Below, in pieces: positions 1-8,522 of a DNA stretch of 27,048 bases (position 1 is the stretch's first letter; the number at the start of each line of letters is the position of its first letter). This DNA comes from an uncultured Corynebacterium sp. (GTDB lineage Bacteria; Actinomycetota; Actinomycetes; Mycobacteriales; Mycobacteriaceae), in the NCBI RefSeq assembly GCF_902489365.1, contig NZ_CABTZR010000029.1, positions 1 through 27,048 of the forward strand, written 5' to 3'. Below the pieces are notes generated by a model that was given only the letters and a program-made list of their open reading frames with translations, was not told the DNA's origin and did not search any database. The translations under genes were made by a program, and so were the position numbers.

Positions 1-46
1 AACTAGCGCTTCACGCCGAGGAATCTAGGGGAAAGAGGATTTACTT

Positions 47-856
47 ATGCCACCGCAACGTCGCCGTCTTGACGCGGAGTTGGTACGCCGCAAGATCGCG
101 CGCTCACGAGAGCACGCCGTTGAGATGATCAAGGCTGGCCGCGTGACGGTTGGTGGCTTTAAGGCCACCAAACCCGCGACTGTGGTGGAACCAGAGGCTT
201 CCATCAAGGTCGAGGCCAGCGAGGGGGATGACTGGGCCTCGCGAGGTGCACACAAACTGCTCGGCGCTCTTGAAGCCTTTGACGTGGACTTAAAAGGCAA
301 GCGTGTGTTGGATGCGGGGGCTTCGACCGGCGGCTTTACTGATGTCTGTTTGCGTCGCGGTGCGGCGGAAGTGTTATCGGTTGACGTGGGCTACGGGCAG
401 CTGTTGTGGCGCCTGCAAAATGATGAGCGCGTTACCGTGCTAGACCGCACGAATATTCGTAATCTGACCCTAGAGCAGACCGGTGGGCCGTGCGATGCGA
501 TGGTGGGTGACTTGTCTTTTATCTCCTTGAAATTGGTATTGCCCGCAATCGTGGAGTGCATGGTCGATGGCGCGTGGTTGTTGCCCATGGTCAAGCCGCA
601 GTTCGAGGTGGGCAAGGACCGCATTGGCGCCGGCGGCGTGGTGCGCTCGCCTGAACTGCGCGCGGAAGTAACCAAGGACGTCGCGGTCTTCGCTCAGGAG
701 CTCGGCCTAAGCGTAAAAGGTGTGGCTGCCTCCCCGCTACCCGGACCGAGCGGTAACGTCGAGTATTTTCTCTGGCTGGTCAAGGACGGGATGTCCACCC
801 CGGAGGATAAGCTGGACGTACTGATCGATACGGCAATTAAGGAAGGACCTCAGTGA
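47..856 (+). CDS. tlyA: TlyA family 16S/23S rRNA 2'-O-methyltransferase
   Basis: Predicted to 2'-O-methylate cytidines at the ribosomal subunit interface (16S C1409 and 23S C1920 in the M. tuberculosis protein, where loss gives capreomycin/viomycin resistance). The 269-aa length matches the 268-aa mycobacterial protein. An N-terminal S4-like RNA-binding domain covers about residues 5-65, followed by an FtsJ-type Rossmann methyltransferase with the SAM loop VLDAGASTGG at residues 87-96. The catalytic tetrad expected for this family can be placed at K70, D155, K183 and E239. The ATG follows a purine-rich AGGGGAAAGAGG Shine-Dalgarno region. It is the first gene of a compact run and its stop overlaps the nadK start by 4 nt (GTGA). 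The 46 bases before it hold no complete gene. Confidence 0.95.
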   Translation: MPPQRRRLDAELVRRKIARSREHAVEMIKAGRVTVGGFKATKPATVVEPEASIKVEASEGDDWASRGAHKLLGALEAFDVDLKGKRVLDAGASTGGFTDVCLRRGAAEVLSVDVGYGQLLWRLQNDERVTVLDRTNIRNLTLEQTGGPCDAMVGDLSFISLKLVLPAIVECMVDGAWLLPMVKPQFEVGKDRIGAGGVVRSPELRAEVTKDVAVFAQELGLSVKGVAASPLPGPSGNVEYFLWLVKDGMSTPEDKLDVLIDTAIKEGPQ

Positions 857-1764
857 GCACTACCAGCGCCACGGATGGCACCATGCGCCGTGAAATTCTA
901 CTTGTCCCGCACGCAAGTCGCGAGGAAAACCTCGCCGCCACCCACCGGGCCGCGGAGCTGCTGCAGGAGGCAGGCATTAAGGTGCGCGTCTGTGCTGCGG
1001 ATACTGTGCTTCCCGGGCTGCAGCACGTCCGGCATACACCAGCGGCAGCAGAGGGCTGTGAACTGGTGTTGGTACTCGGAGGCGATGGCACGTTCTTGCG
1101 CGCGGCGGATATGGCCCGCGCCGTGGACGTGCCGGTGCTGGGCATCAATTTGGGACACGTGGGCTTCCTCGCAGAATGGGAGGCGGAGTCCCTAGACCGT
1201 GCGCTCGTGCGCGTCATCGAGCAGTCCTATGACGTCGAAGACCGCCTGACCATCGACGTGGGCGTCTTCGATTCGGAAGGCGAGTTGCGTGAGCGAAGCT
1301 GGGCGCTGAATGAGGCGTCGATTGAAAATCTCAACAGGTCCGGTGTGCTTGATGCCATCCTCGAAGTGGATGGCCGCCCAGTATCCGCTTTTGGGTGCGA
1401 CGGAGTACTTATTTCGACCCCTACGGGCTCCACGGCCTATGCTTTCTCCGCCGGCGGCCCTGTGCTGTGGCCCTCGCTCGATGCCATCTTGGTGGTGCCG
1501 AATAACGCGCACGCATTGTTTACCAAGCCGCTCGTGGTGTCTCCGGATTCACAGGTAGCGGTGGAATCGGCATCGGCAACGACTCCCGCCGTGGTGATCC
1601 TCGATGGTTTTCGGGAAATCTCCATGCCCCCAGGCTCACGCGTGGAAATCGTGCGCGGTGAACGGCCAGTGCGGTGGGTTCGCCTTGACCACCAGCCTTT
1701 CACCGACCGCCTTGTGTCCAAGCTGCGCCTTCCCGTGGAAGGCTGGCGCGGACCGCGGCATTAA
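853..1764 (+). CDS. nadK: NAD kinase
   Basis: ATP- (or polyphosphate-) dependent phosphorylation of NAD to NADP in the cytoplasm; also called ppnK. The protein is 303 aa. The family GGDGT motif that binds the nucleotide is at residues 76-80. It is followed by the NLGHVGFLAE segment and by the conserved GSTAYAFSAGGP block, both diagnostic for NAD kinases. The GTG start overlaps the tlyA stop (GTGA) and has a GGAAGGA ribosome site about 5 nt upstream. An in-frame ATG at 883 is an alternative that would shorten the protein by ten residues. Gene order tlyA-nadK-recN is conserved in Mycobacteriales. Confidence 0.95.
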   Translation: MSTTSATDGTMRREILLVPHASREENLAATHRAAELLQEAGIKVRVCAADTVLPGLQHVRHTPAAAEGCELVLVLGGDGTFLRAADMARAVDVPVLGINLGHVGFLAEWEAESLDRALVRVIEQSYDVEDRLTIDVGVFDSEGELRERSWALNEASIENLNRSGVLDAILEVDGRPVSAFGCDGVLISTPTGSTAYAFSAGGPVLWPSLDAILVVPNNAHALFTKPLVVSPDSQVAVESASATTPAVVILDGFREISMPPGSRVEIVRGERPVRWVRLDHQPFTDRLVSKLRLPVEGWRGPRH

Positions 1765-1803
1765 CCTGCTCTAGCGCGTAACCAGGAAGGAAGATAACTC
1801 TCC

Positions 1804-3480
1804 GTGCTCGTTGATATCAGCATTTCTGATCTCGGTGTAATTGAAAGCTCCACCGCGGAGCTTTCGCAGGGGCTCACCGTGCTCACTGGCGAAACCGGTG
1901 CTGGCAAGACCATGGTGGTGACCGGCTTGCGCCTGCTCGCGGGAGGGCGCGCTGATGCGTCTCGTGTGCGCGAAGGAGCCTCCAAAGCTGCCGTCGAAGG
2001 GCACTTTTCTTCTGATTCGAAGGCCGTGGCGGAACTAGTCGAGGAAGTCGGGGGAGAGCCCGATGAGAACGGCGAATACATCGCCTCCCGCACGGTGTCG
2101 GCCGCGGGGCGCTCGCGGGCCTACCTGGGTGGGCGAGCGGTGCCGGCGGCGACGCTGGGGGAGTTCGCTTCCCACCTCATTACCGTCCACGGGCAAAACG
2201 ATCAGCTGCGGCTGCTGTCTACCGATCAACAGCTGGCGGCCATCGACCGCTTCGACCCTGCAGTTGACGCGGTCCGCGAGGCGTATACCCAGGCATTTAG
2301 CCACTGGCGCGGGTTGGCCAAGGACTACCAGCGCCGGACAGAATCACGGCGTGAGATGGCGCAGGAAGTCGATCGGCTTCAGTTCGCGATATCGGAGATT
2401 TCGGACCTTGACCCGGAACCGGGCGAGGACGCAGAGCTCGTGACCCTCATTAAGCGCCTGCAGGATGTTGATGCCCTGCGCGAGGGAGCCGCCACCGCGC
2501 TGAGCGCTCTCGACGGCGGGGAAGGTTTCGGTGATGAGGATACTGCCGTCAACCTCGTTGGCACCGCTGAAACTGCGCTGGCTGGGGCCAGCGATGCCGA
2601 ACTCGCGCGGCTCGGGGAGCGATTGAGCGAGGTCACCACGCAATTGACCGATATTGCCGCTGAGCTCACCTCGTATCTGGGAAATCTCCCCGCAGATCCC
2701 AACCTCCTCGAGGAATCCCTGCAGCGCCAACAGGAGCTCAAGCGCCTGACACGTAAGTATGCCGCAGACATCGATGGGGTGTTGGCCTGGCGTGACGCGG
2801 CGGAAGCGAAACTAGCGACGTTGGACACCTCCACCGAGGCCCTTGAAGCATTGAAGAAGGAGGTAATGGTGGCCGAGAAGACAATGGTGGCTAAGGCAGA
2901 GAAGCTCACTGCCGCCCGCACCAAGGCAGCGAAGAAGCTGGGCTCGCAGGTCACCGAGGAGATTCACGGCTTGGCCATGCCTCATTCCACACTGACGGTC
3001 GCCGTGCGCAAGGCGAAGTACTCCAAGACGGGCGCGGATGAAGTGGAATTCCAACTCAACGGCAAGCCCTTGGCCTCGGCCGCCTCCGGCGGTGAGCTCT
3101 CCCGCGTCATGCTAGCGATGGAGGTGGTGCTCGCCAGCGGCGACGGCACCACCTTGGTCTTCGACGAGGTGGATGCCGGCGTGGGTGGACGCGCGGCGGT
3201 GGAGATTGGGCGTCGGCTAGCGCGGCTGTCCATCACCAACCAGGTCATCTGCGTGACCCACCTTCCCCAAGTGGCTGCCTATGCGGACTCGCACCTGCAC
3301 GTGTCCAAGGAGAAATTCACCTCCGGCGTGGCGGATTTGAGCGCCGAAGAACGCGTCGAGGAACTCGCCCGGATGCTCGCTGGTCTCGATGACACCGCGA
3401 CTGGCCGAGCGCATGCCCAGGAGCTCTTCGACCGGGCTCAAGCAGAAGTGGAGAGTTTCCGCGCGCCTTCCACACATTGA
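1804..3480 (+). CDS. recN: DNA repair protein RecN
   Basis: SMC-like ATPase that acts at double-strand breaks in recombinational repair. The 558-aa length is normal. The Walker A motif GETGAGKT is at residues 29-36. The ABC signature SGGELSR is at 428-434 and the Walker B segment TLVFDEVDAG carries D454-E455. Between them lies a Glu/Ala/Leu/Lys-rich helical middle that would form the short RecN coiled coil. The start is GTG with a strong AGGAAGGAAG ribosome site about 10 nt upstream, in a 39-nt gap after nadK. I found no obvious LexA-type box (TCGAA...TTCGA-like) in that gap, so damage induction would have to come from elsewhere. Confidence 0.95.
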   Translation: MLVDISISDLGVIESSTAELSQGLTVLTGETGAGKTMVVTGLRLLAGGRADASRVREGASKAAVEGHFSSDSKAVAELVEEVGGEPDENGEYIASRTVSAAGRSRAYLGGRAVPAATLGEFASHLITVHGQNDQLRLLSTDQQLAAIDRFDPAVDAVREAYTQAFSHWRGLAKDYQRRTESRREMAQEVDRLQFAISEISDLDPEPGEDAELVTLIKRLQDVDALREGAATALSALDGGEGFGDEDTAVNLVGTAETALAGASDAELARLGERLSEVTTQLTDIAAELTSYLGNLPADPNLLEESLQRQQELKRLTRKYAADIDGVLAWRDAAEAKLATLDTSTEALEALKKEVMVAEKTMVAKAEKLTAARTKAAKKLGSQVTEEIHGLAMPHSTLTVAVRKAKYSKTGADEVEFQLNGKPLASAASGGELSRVMLAMEVVLASGDGTTLVFDEVDAGVGGRAAVEIGRRLARLSITNQVICVTHLPQVAAYADSHLHVSKEKFTSGVADLSAEERVEELARMLAGLDDTATGRAHAQELFDRAQAEVESFRAPSTH

Positions 3481-3506
3481 GCGCCTAACAGGGGAAACTG
3501 TCAGGC

Positions 3507-4691
3507 ATGAGTCTGTTTTCCCGTAACACCGATCTGCCTGGAGAACACGGCGCGCTGCGTGATTGCACCCCGGGTGGCAAGGGCATGAAGAAGTTCAGCG
3601 CCGGTGACTTCGCAGTCATCAACGCCGCCAACATCTCCCGTCAAGAGGCCCAGACCCTCGTGGATATGAAACCAGCTGCTGTGATCAACGTGGCGGAGTT
3701 TTCTACCGGTTCCATTCCGAATTATGGCCCGCACATGCTTCTCGACGCCGACGTCACCCTCATTGAGGGCGTGGGCCAAGATTTCGTCAGCAACTTCAAG
3801 GATGGGAAGAAGGCGCGTCTTACTGAGGACGGGACTGTGTATGTGGGGGATACCCAGCTGTCTTCTGGGACGGTGGTTACACGGGACCGTGCGGAGAAGA
3901 ACTTCTCTTCCGCGCAACGTGAACTTATCGACCATATGGAAGCCTACTTTGGTAATTCCATCGAGTTCATCCACTCCGAAGGCCCGCTCCTCATCGATGG
4001 CCTTGGCGTTCCGGATGCTGGTTCCGTTATGGCGGGACGCAAGGTCCTCGTGGTGTCGCCCTCTGAGGAGCACCGCAAAAAGCTCACTCTGCTGCGCAAC
4101 TTCATCCGCGAGTATGAACCCATCATCATCGGTGTGGACTCTGCCGCAGATACGTTGGTTGAGCTGGGCTATCAGCCTAACTTTATCGTGGGAAATCCTT
4201 CGGAAGTGAGCTCTGAAACCCTGCGCAGTGGTGCCCAAGTTATCCTCCCAGCGGAGCCAGACGGCACTGCGGAAGGACTCGAGCGCATTCAGGATCTGGG
4301 AATCGGCGCGATGACATTCCCGGCTGCGACAGACTCAGCAACGGATCTTGCACTCCTGCTCGCGGATTACCACGAAGCGCAGATGATTGTGCAGGTTGGG
4401 GGCGCCCTCGATCTCGATGACATTTTTGCCAACGAGTCGAATGCCACGCCCGCAGCTCTGTTGTGCCATATGAAGGCCGGTACGCGCCTCGTGGACGCGG
4501 ACGCTGTCATCAACCTCTACACCGCGCCGAATTCCGGCGCCATGGGATGGCTGTGGGCCCTGCTGGGCATCCTCGTGGCGCTGGCCGTGGTCATCCTCAT
4601 CGTCGGCCTGGGTGGCGATGAATCATTCCTGCAGAACCTGATCGATACGTGGAACAACTTCGCGTTGAGCGTGCAGGGGTGGTTTAAATAA
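3507..4691 (+). CDS. steA: SteA-like cytokinetic/cell-separation protein
   Basis: Homologue by gene position and architecture of Rv1697 and of C. glutamicum SteA (Cg1603), which works with SteB in the RipC-FtsEX daughter-cell separation pathway. The 394-aa protein has a long soluble N-terminal part with a thiamine-pyrophosphokinase-like middle (about residues 150-300, containing the GVDSAADTLVELGYQPNFIV region). One strongly hydrophobic helix follows at about residues 348-370, then a short tail, so it is probably membrane-tethered at its C terminus. The start is ATG with an AGGGGAAA ribosome site 9 nt before it. The stop overlaps the next start as TAATG. The assignment rests on synteny and pattern recognition rather than on a catalytic motif. 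Confidence 0.85.
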   Translation: MSLFSRNTDLPGEHGALRDCTPGGKGMKKFSAGDFAVINAANISRQEAQTLVDMKPAAVINVAEFSTGSIPNYGPHMLLDADVTLIEGVGQDFVSNFKDGKKARLTEDGTVYVGDTQLSSGTVVTRDRAEKNFSSAQRELIDHMEAYFGNSIEFIHSEGPLLIDGLGVPDAGSVMAGRKVLVVSPSEEHRKKLTLLRNFIREYEPIIIGVDSAADTLVELGYQPNFIVGNPSEVSSETLRSGAQVILPAEPDGTAEGLERIQDLGIGAMTFPAATDSATDLALLLADYHEAQMIVQVGGALDLDDIFANESNATPAALLCHMKAGTRLVDADAVINLYTAPNSGAMGWLWALLGILVALAVVILIVGLGGDESFLQNLIDTWNNFALSVQGWFK

Positions 4692-5650
4692 TGGGTTCGC
4701 CTAAATCCCTGATTGTCACCGGTCTTGGCTTTGGCGCAGCCATTGGTATTGCATTGGGCACGTTGGTCATCGCACCGAACATGGACTCCACCCCGGGGCG
4801 CGGTGGGGAGTCCAACGACGAGGTCCGAGAAAAATACAGCAAGCTGGTGCTTGACCACAACATTGCGAAGGCCCAGCTGGATTCCGCTGATTCCGTGATG
4901 GGTGACCTCGGCCGTTACGTCGTCGACGGCACGCTAGTCCAGCGTCCGGTCATGGTACTCAGCATGCCCGACGCCAATGATGCCGATGTCAAGGCTGTGA
5001 AGGATCTTCTCGGATCCGCCGATTCCACCGACGCTGGAAGCATTAAACTGACCGAGAAATTCTTGGCCCAGGAATCCGCAGACAAGCTGTTGTCCCTCGT
5101 CACCACCACGCTGCCGGCAGGAGCGAAGCTCGATAAGAAGAAGATCGATGCCGGTACTCATGCCGGCCAAGCGCTTGCTGCCGGGCTGATGATGGATGCT
5201 AAGACCACCCAACCTCTTGCTACCGTCGACGATCGGGCGACCTTGCTGCGTGCCTTGCGCGATGCCGGCTACATCGACTACAAGGATGGCACGATCCTGC
5301 CCGCTCAGGCGGTCGTAATCGTCGGCGGCGGCCTGACTCCGGGAGAGGACGAGGACAGCGCTGGCAAGAAGTACGCTATCGACACCACCGTCAAGTTCCT
5401 GCAAGGTTTCGAGTCCGCGGACGCCGCCATGGTGTATGCCGGGCGTGTGCAGTCTGCCGGGGATGGCGGAGTGTTGGAAAAGCTGCGGGCGGCTAAGACC
5501 GGGATTAGTACGGTGGATTCCATCGACCACCCTGTCTCCCAGATGGCCAGCGTCTTGGCTGTCAAGGAGCAGCTCGATGGCGGCCGCGGCGTATATGGTT
5601 CTGCTGCGAATGCCGAGGGCGCAGCTCCGGCGCTGCCGAAGGAACTCTAA
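4691..5650 (+). CDS. steB: SteB / MctB-family (DUF3186) membrane-anchored protein
   Basis: 319-aa protein with one N-terminal membrane helix (about residues 7-27), then a predicted coiled-coil stretch (about 38-75, charged with regularly placed leucines) and a long extracytoplasmic domain. This is the Rv1698 family. In M. tuberculosis it is called MctB, 'copper transporter', because of a copper phenotype; in C. glutamicum the homologue Cg1604 is SteB, partner of SteA in cell separation. One membrane helix and no clustered Cys/Met/His metal site are visible, which fits a structural partner better than a classical transporter. The ATG overlaps the steA stop (TAATG), implying coupled synthesis. 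The NUDIX gene begins at the very next base after its stop. Confidence 0.85.
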   Translation: MGSPKSLIVTGLGFGAAIGIALGTLVIAPNMDSTPGRGGESNDEVREKYSKLVLDHNIAKAQLDSADSVMGDLGRYVVDGTLVQRPVMVLSMPDANDADVKAVKDLLGSADSTDAGSIKLTEKFLAQESADKLLSLVTTTLPAGAKLDKKKIDAGTHAGQALAAGLMMDAKTTQPLATVDDRATLLRALRDAGYIDYKDGTILPAQAVVIVGGGLTPGEDEDSAGKKYAIDTTVKFLQGFESADAAMVYAGRVQSAGDGGVLEKLRAAKTGISTVDSIDHPVSQMASVLAVKEQLDGGRGVYGSAANAEGAAPALPKEL

Positions 5651-6289
5651 ATGCCACACGAGTTTCGCACGGTGGGAAGCGAGCTGCTTGTCGACGCTCC
5701 CATCATCGCCGTCCGCCGTGATGACGTTGTGATGCCGGGAGATGTCGTGGCGCAGCGCGAGATCGTCGAGCACCTCGGTGCCGTGGCCGTTGTGGCTTTG
5801 GACGAGGACAACCGCGTCGCCATGGTGGAGCAGTACCGCCACAGTGTGGGCAAACGCCTGTGGGAGCTGCCAGCCGGTTTGCTCGACGTGAAAGGTGAAG
5901 ATGAGCTCAGTGGTGCACAACGCGAACTCCAAGAGGAGGCCGGACTGGCTGCCGAGGACTGGGGTGTGTTGACCGATCTGGTGACCTCCCCGGGCTTTTG
6001 TGAAGAAGCCGTACGGGTGTTCGTGGCGCGTGGGCTGCGGGACGTCGCCAAGCTCGAGGCCACAGGTGATGAAGAGGCCGACATGGGGTTTTCGTGGGTG
6101 CCGCTAGCGGAGGCCGTCGATCGCATCCTCGCCGGTGAGATTGTGAACTCTATTGCAGTGGCCGGAATTCTCGCCGCCTATGCCTGTGTGCGTGAAGGAC
6201 GCACACCGCGGCCGGTTGATTCACCTTTCGAGCTGCGGCCGCAGTCGCTGGCTAGCCGGCGCCCCGGACCGGATATGAAGAAGCTGTGA
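5651..6289 (+). CDS. NUDIX hydrolase, ADP-ribose pyrophosphatase type
   Basis: 212-aa NUDIX protein of the Rv1700 ADP-ribose pyrophosphatase type, expected to cleave ADP-ribose to AMP and ribose-5-phosphate with Mg2+. The NUDIX box spans residues 76-99: G76, E83, R91-E92-L93, E95-E96 and G98. There is one extra residue between the first Gly and Glu, as I recall for the mycobacterial enzyme. A hydrophobic beta-strand region with EQYRHSVGKRLWELPAG, typical of ADP-ribose hydrolases, precedes the box. The start codon directly follows the steB stop with zero intergenic bases, so translation probably depends on reinitiation. The stop overlaps the xerD GTG by 4 nt. In relatives pyrG lies just upstream of this gene; here it does not. 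Confidence 0.9.
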   Translation: MPHEFRTVGSELLVDAPIIAVRRDDVVMPGDVVAQREIVEHLGAVAVVALDEDNRVAMVEQYRHSVGKRLWELPAGLLDVKGEDELSGAQRELQEEAGLAAEDWGVLTDLVTSPGFCEEAVRVFVARGLRDVAKLEATGDEEADMGFSWVPLAEAVDRILAGEIVNSIAVAGILAAYACVREGRTPRPVDSPFELRPQSLASRRPGPDMKKL

Positions 6290-7209
6290 GCAGTACGACT
6301 CCCGCCGTGTCCGCTGGGGAAGCGTGGCTGATGCACCTCATGGTGGAAAAAGGTGCCTCGAAGAACACGGTGAGTAATTACCGCCGCGACATTAATCGCT
6401 ACGTTTCGTGGCTAGCGGAATCCGGGATCACGGATTTACGCCAGGTTTCTCGCACGCACGTGGAGAACTACCTCATGTACCTGCGTGAATCCCTGGCCCA
6501 GTCTTCGGCCAGCCGAGCGTTAATCGTCGCACGTGGGCTGCACAAATTTGCGCTGGCGGAGGGGATGATTGAGGAAGACGTCGCGGCGGAGGTTTCTCCG
6601 CCCAAGCGGGCCCAAACGCTGCCAGAGACTCTCAGCGTGGAGGACGTCGAGAATTTGCTCAACGCCATTCCCACTGATGAATCTGCAACCCCCATAGACA
6701 TCCGCGATCGCGCTTTGCTGGAGGTTCTCTACGGCACGGGCGCACGCATCTCCGAAGTGATCTCCTTGAGCGTGGATGACGTCACGGGTGAGGGGCCGAC
6801 GTCCGTGCGCGATATTCTGCTGCTGAGCGGCAAGGGCGATAAGCAACGCCTCGTTCCGTTGGGTTCGCACGCGGTAAGAGCGGTCGAATTTTATCTCGTG
6901 CGGGCACGGCCGGTCTTAGCAACAGGAGCCTCCCACGCGCTATTCCTCAACACCCGGGGAAAGGCCCTGTCACGGCAAAGCGCATGGGCCGCCATCAAGT
7001 CCGCTGCACAACGCGCGCATTTGAGCACCAACATTTCGCCGCACACCTTGCGTCACTCCTTTGCTACTCACCTGCTGGAGGGCGGTGCGGATGTGCGTAC
7101 CGTCCAGGAACTCTTGGGTCATTCTTCCGTGACGACGACGCAGATCTACACGCACGTGACTGCGGATTCGCTTCGCGAGGTGTGGCGTACTGCTCATCCA
7201 CGCGCCTAA
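6286..7209 (+). CDS. xerD: Tyrosine recombinase XerD
   Basis: Site-specific recombinase that resolves chromosome dimers at dif during division, normally with XerC and under FtsK control. The 307-aa length is standard. The N-terminal SAM-like core-binding domain covers about residues 10-95. The catalytic residues are all identifiable: R154 (GTGARISEV), K183 (SGKGDKQR), H253 and R256 (HTLRH), H279 (LGHSS) and nucleophile Y288 (QIYTHV). The GTG start overlaps the NUDIX stop. Its place after steAB and before parA/scpAB, as in M. tuberculosis Rv1701, supports XerD housekeeping function rather than a phage integrase. A short GCGCC-TAAA-GGCGC hairpin spans its stop codon, without a T-tract. Confidence 0.93.
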   Translation: MSSTTPAVSAGEAWLMHLMVEKGASKNTVSNYRRDINRYVSWLAESGITDLRQVSRTHVENYLMYLRESLAQSSASRALIVARGLHKFALAEGMIEEDVAAEVSPPKRAQTLPETLSVEDVENLLNAIPTDESATPIDIRDRALLEVLYGTGARISEVISLSVDDVTGEGPTSVRDILLLSGKGDKQRLVPLGSHAVRAVEFYLVRARPVLATGASHALFLNTRGKALSRQSAWAAIKSAAQRAHLSTNISPHTLRHSFATHLLEGGADVRTVQELLGHSSVTTTQIYTHVTADSLREVWRTAHPRA

Positions 7210-7254
7210 AGGCGCCTCGAATCAGTTTGATTTCAATCAATGACAAGGATTTCT

Positions 7255-8355
7255 ATGACTTCATCTGCTTGCGCTTCCCGGACCTTTCGCTGGGCTGCGA
7301 TTGCTCTCGCGCTCACCGTATTTCCACTTGCCGGTGTTGCGACCAACCCGGTGAGCACGAAGGGCGGGCTCACAGGACTCGGCGCGGCAGTTGCCCATGC
7401 TCAGGATGCCACCATCCCCGTGCCGGCTGGACAAACCACGACGGTTTCCCTGCCGGTGCCTGTCGACGTCTCCGTGGCCGCCGATGGGTGGAATGTGAGC
7501 GCCTCAGGTGGCACTGCTACGGTGACGGCCCCGCCAGCAGGTGGACAGATTACCGTTCCAGTGACCTACCAGGGCGTGACTATGACCATCGTGCTCGTTG
7601 CTGACGCCGACGTCACCACCGAGGAACTCAACGACGCTGCCGAAAGTGTCGATCCGGGGCGCCTTGGTGGTGGCCAGCCGGGGCCTGCGGACGCAGAGAA
7701 TCAGCGAGGTAACGAGGAAGCGGGTGGAAACGGCGACGTCAAAGACGATACAAACGATGGCGGTGAGGTGACCGGTGCGGATAGTTCCGGTACCGGCCAC
7801 GCGCAACCGCCCCGTACGGGCCGTGGCTGGGAAGGCGTGGATGATTCGCACACGTCCTATGTCAACCTAGAATCCACTATCGAAGGCCAAACCATTCACA
7901 CCAAGCTAGGTTTGAAACAAGCACTGGACCTTTACAACCGCTTCAAGCATCTCGAGGATGAAGGCGTCACACTGCGTTATCTCAACGCGGAAGGGGAGTT
8001 CATCGAGGGCGTGAAACGCGACATTGATAAGGGTTCGCGCACCATGACTCTGACCTACCCGGAGGGGATGGAGCCCGACAACCCCTTCATCATGCAGTTC
8101 GTCAACAACGACACCCAGTCGGCAGAGCTGGTGGTGACACTCACAGACCCAACCCGGGAGAACACCACCACGGTGCCGCCGGAACAGCAGCTTGACGGCG
8201 ACCGCGCCAGGACAGCTAGCGAAGAATCAGACACTGATACGGGCCTTGGCGCCGGTGCGGTTATAGCCGGGATCGCGGGACTCGGCATCATCGCCTTGGT
8301 CGCCGGTTTCGCACTCCGTCGGTTCCGTTCGCACCGGAAGCGAAAGCTCTCGTAG
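7255..8355 (+). CDS. Exported, C-terminally membrane-anchored protein of unknown function
   Basis: I do not recognise this protein. With the ATG at 7255 it is 366 aa; an in-frame ATG at 7240 exists, but AAGGA sits at a proper distance only from 7255. It has a long Sec signal peptide: basic start, hydrophobic core at about residues 13-29, likely cleavage after AHA at 47-49. A beta-rich domain follows (about 50-120), then a Gly/Asp/Asn/Glu-rich low-complexity linker (about 130-185) and a second folded region (about 195-305). It ends with a membrane helix (about 331-352) and a strongly basic tail (RRFRSHRKRK). There is no LPxTG signal, so it should be bitopic with most of the chain outside. It sits between xerD and parA. 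Confidence 0.8.
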   Translation: MTSSACASRTFRWAAIALALTVFPLAGVATNPVSTKGGLTGLGAAVAHAQDATIPVPAGQTTTVSLPVPVDVSVAADGWNVSASGGTATVTAPPAGGQITVPVTYQGVTMTIVLVADADVTTEELNDAAESVDPGRLGGGQPGPADAENQRGNEEAGGNGDVKDDTNDGGEVTGADSSGTGHAQPPRTGRGWEGVDDSHTSYVNLESTIEGQTIHTKLGLKQALDLYNRFKHLEDEGVTLRYLNAEGEFIEGVKRDIDKGSRTMTLTYPEGMEPDNPFIMQFVNNDTQSAELVVTLTDPTRENTTTVPPEQQLDGDRARTASEESDTDTGLGAGAVIAGIAGLGIIALVAGFALRRFRSHRKRKLS

Positions 8356-8392
8356 TCTAGCTTCCAGGCTTTATGCGCTGGCTTTTGCTGGC

Positions 8393-8432
8393 TATAATCG
8401 CGGTGCGGGTACTCAAGGGGGTACCCTATAAT
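8393..8432 (+). promoter_or_regulatory. Candidate parA promoter(s) with inverted repeat next to the -10
   Basis: Two perfect TATAAT hexamers occur upstream of parA, at 8393-8398 and 8427-8432. An inverted repeat GGGTAC-N7-GTACCC at 8408-8426 ends exactly where the second -10 begins, so it would occupy the -35/-10 spacer. No convincing -35 is visible for either; corynebacterial -35 elements are often weak. The downstream promoter would give an untranslated leader of about 85 nt. This is prediction only. Confidence 0.5.
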
Positions 8433-8522
8433 CACAAGGATGTAAGAGTGCGGCGCCGGTGGGTGCTGCAGGGCTAACGCGAAGATGGCCTAACTAGAGC
8501 CGTACAGGTCAAGGAAGCAGGT

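Noticed and set aside
1765..1803. LexA box upstream of recN
   Set aside because: No TCGAA...TTCGA-like palindrome is present in the gap; only the ribosome site stands out.
6286..7209. Phage or island integrase
   Set aside because: The recombinase has standard XerD length and sits in the conserved housekeeping order, with no att-like repeats or phage genes nearby.
7227..7240. TTGATT-TC-AATCAA inverted repeat before the exported protein gene
   Set aside because: Short, AT-rich and without a clear promoter beside it; likely to arise by chance, so not called as an operator.
7807..7821. PPRTG in the xerD-parA exported protein as a sortase signal
   Set aside because: It lies mid-protein, is not LPxTG, and is not followed by a hydrophobic segment; the membrane helix is about 140 residues later.
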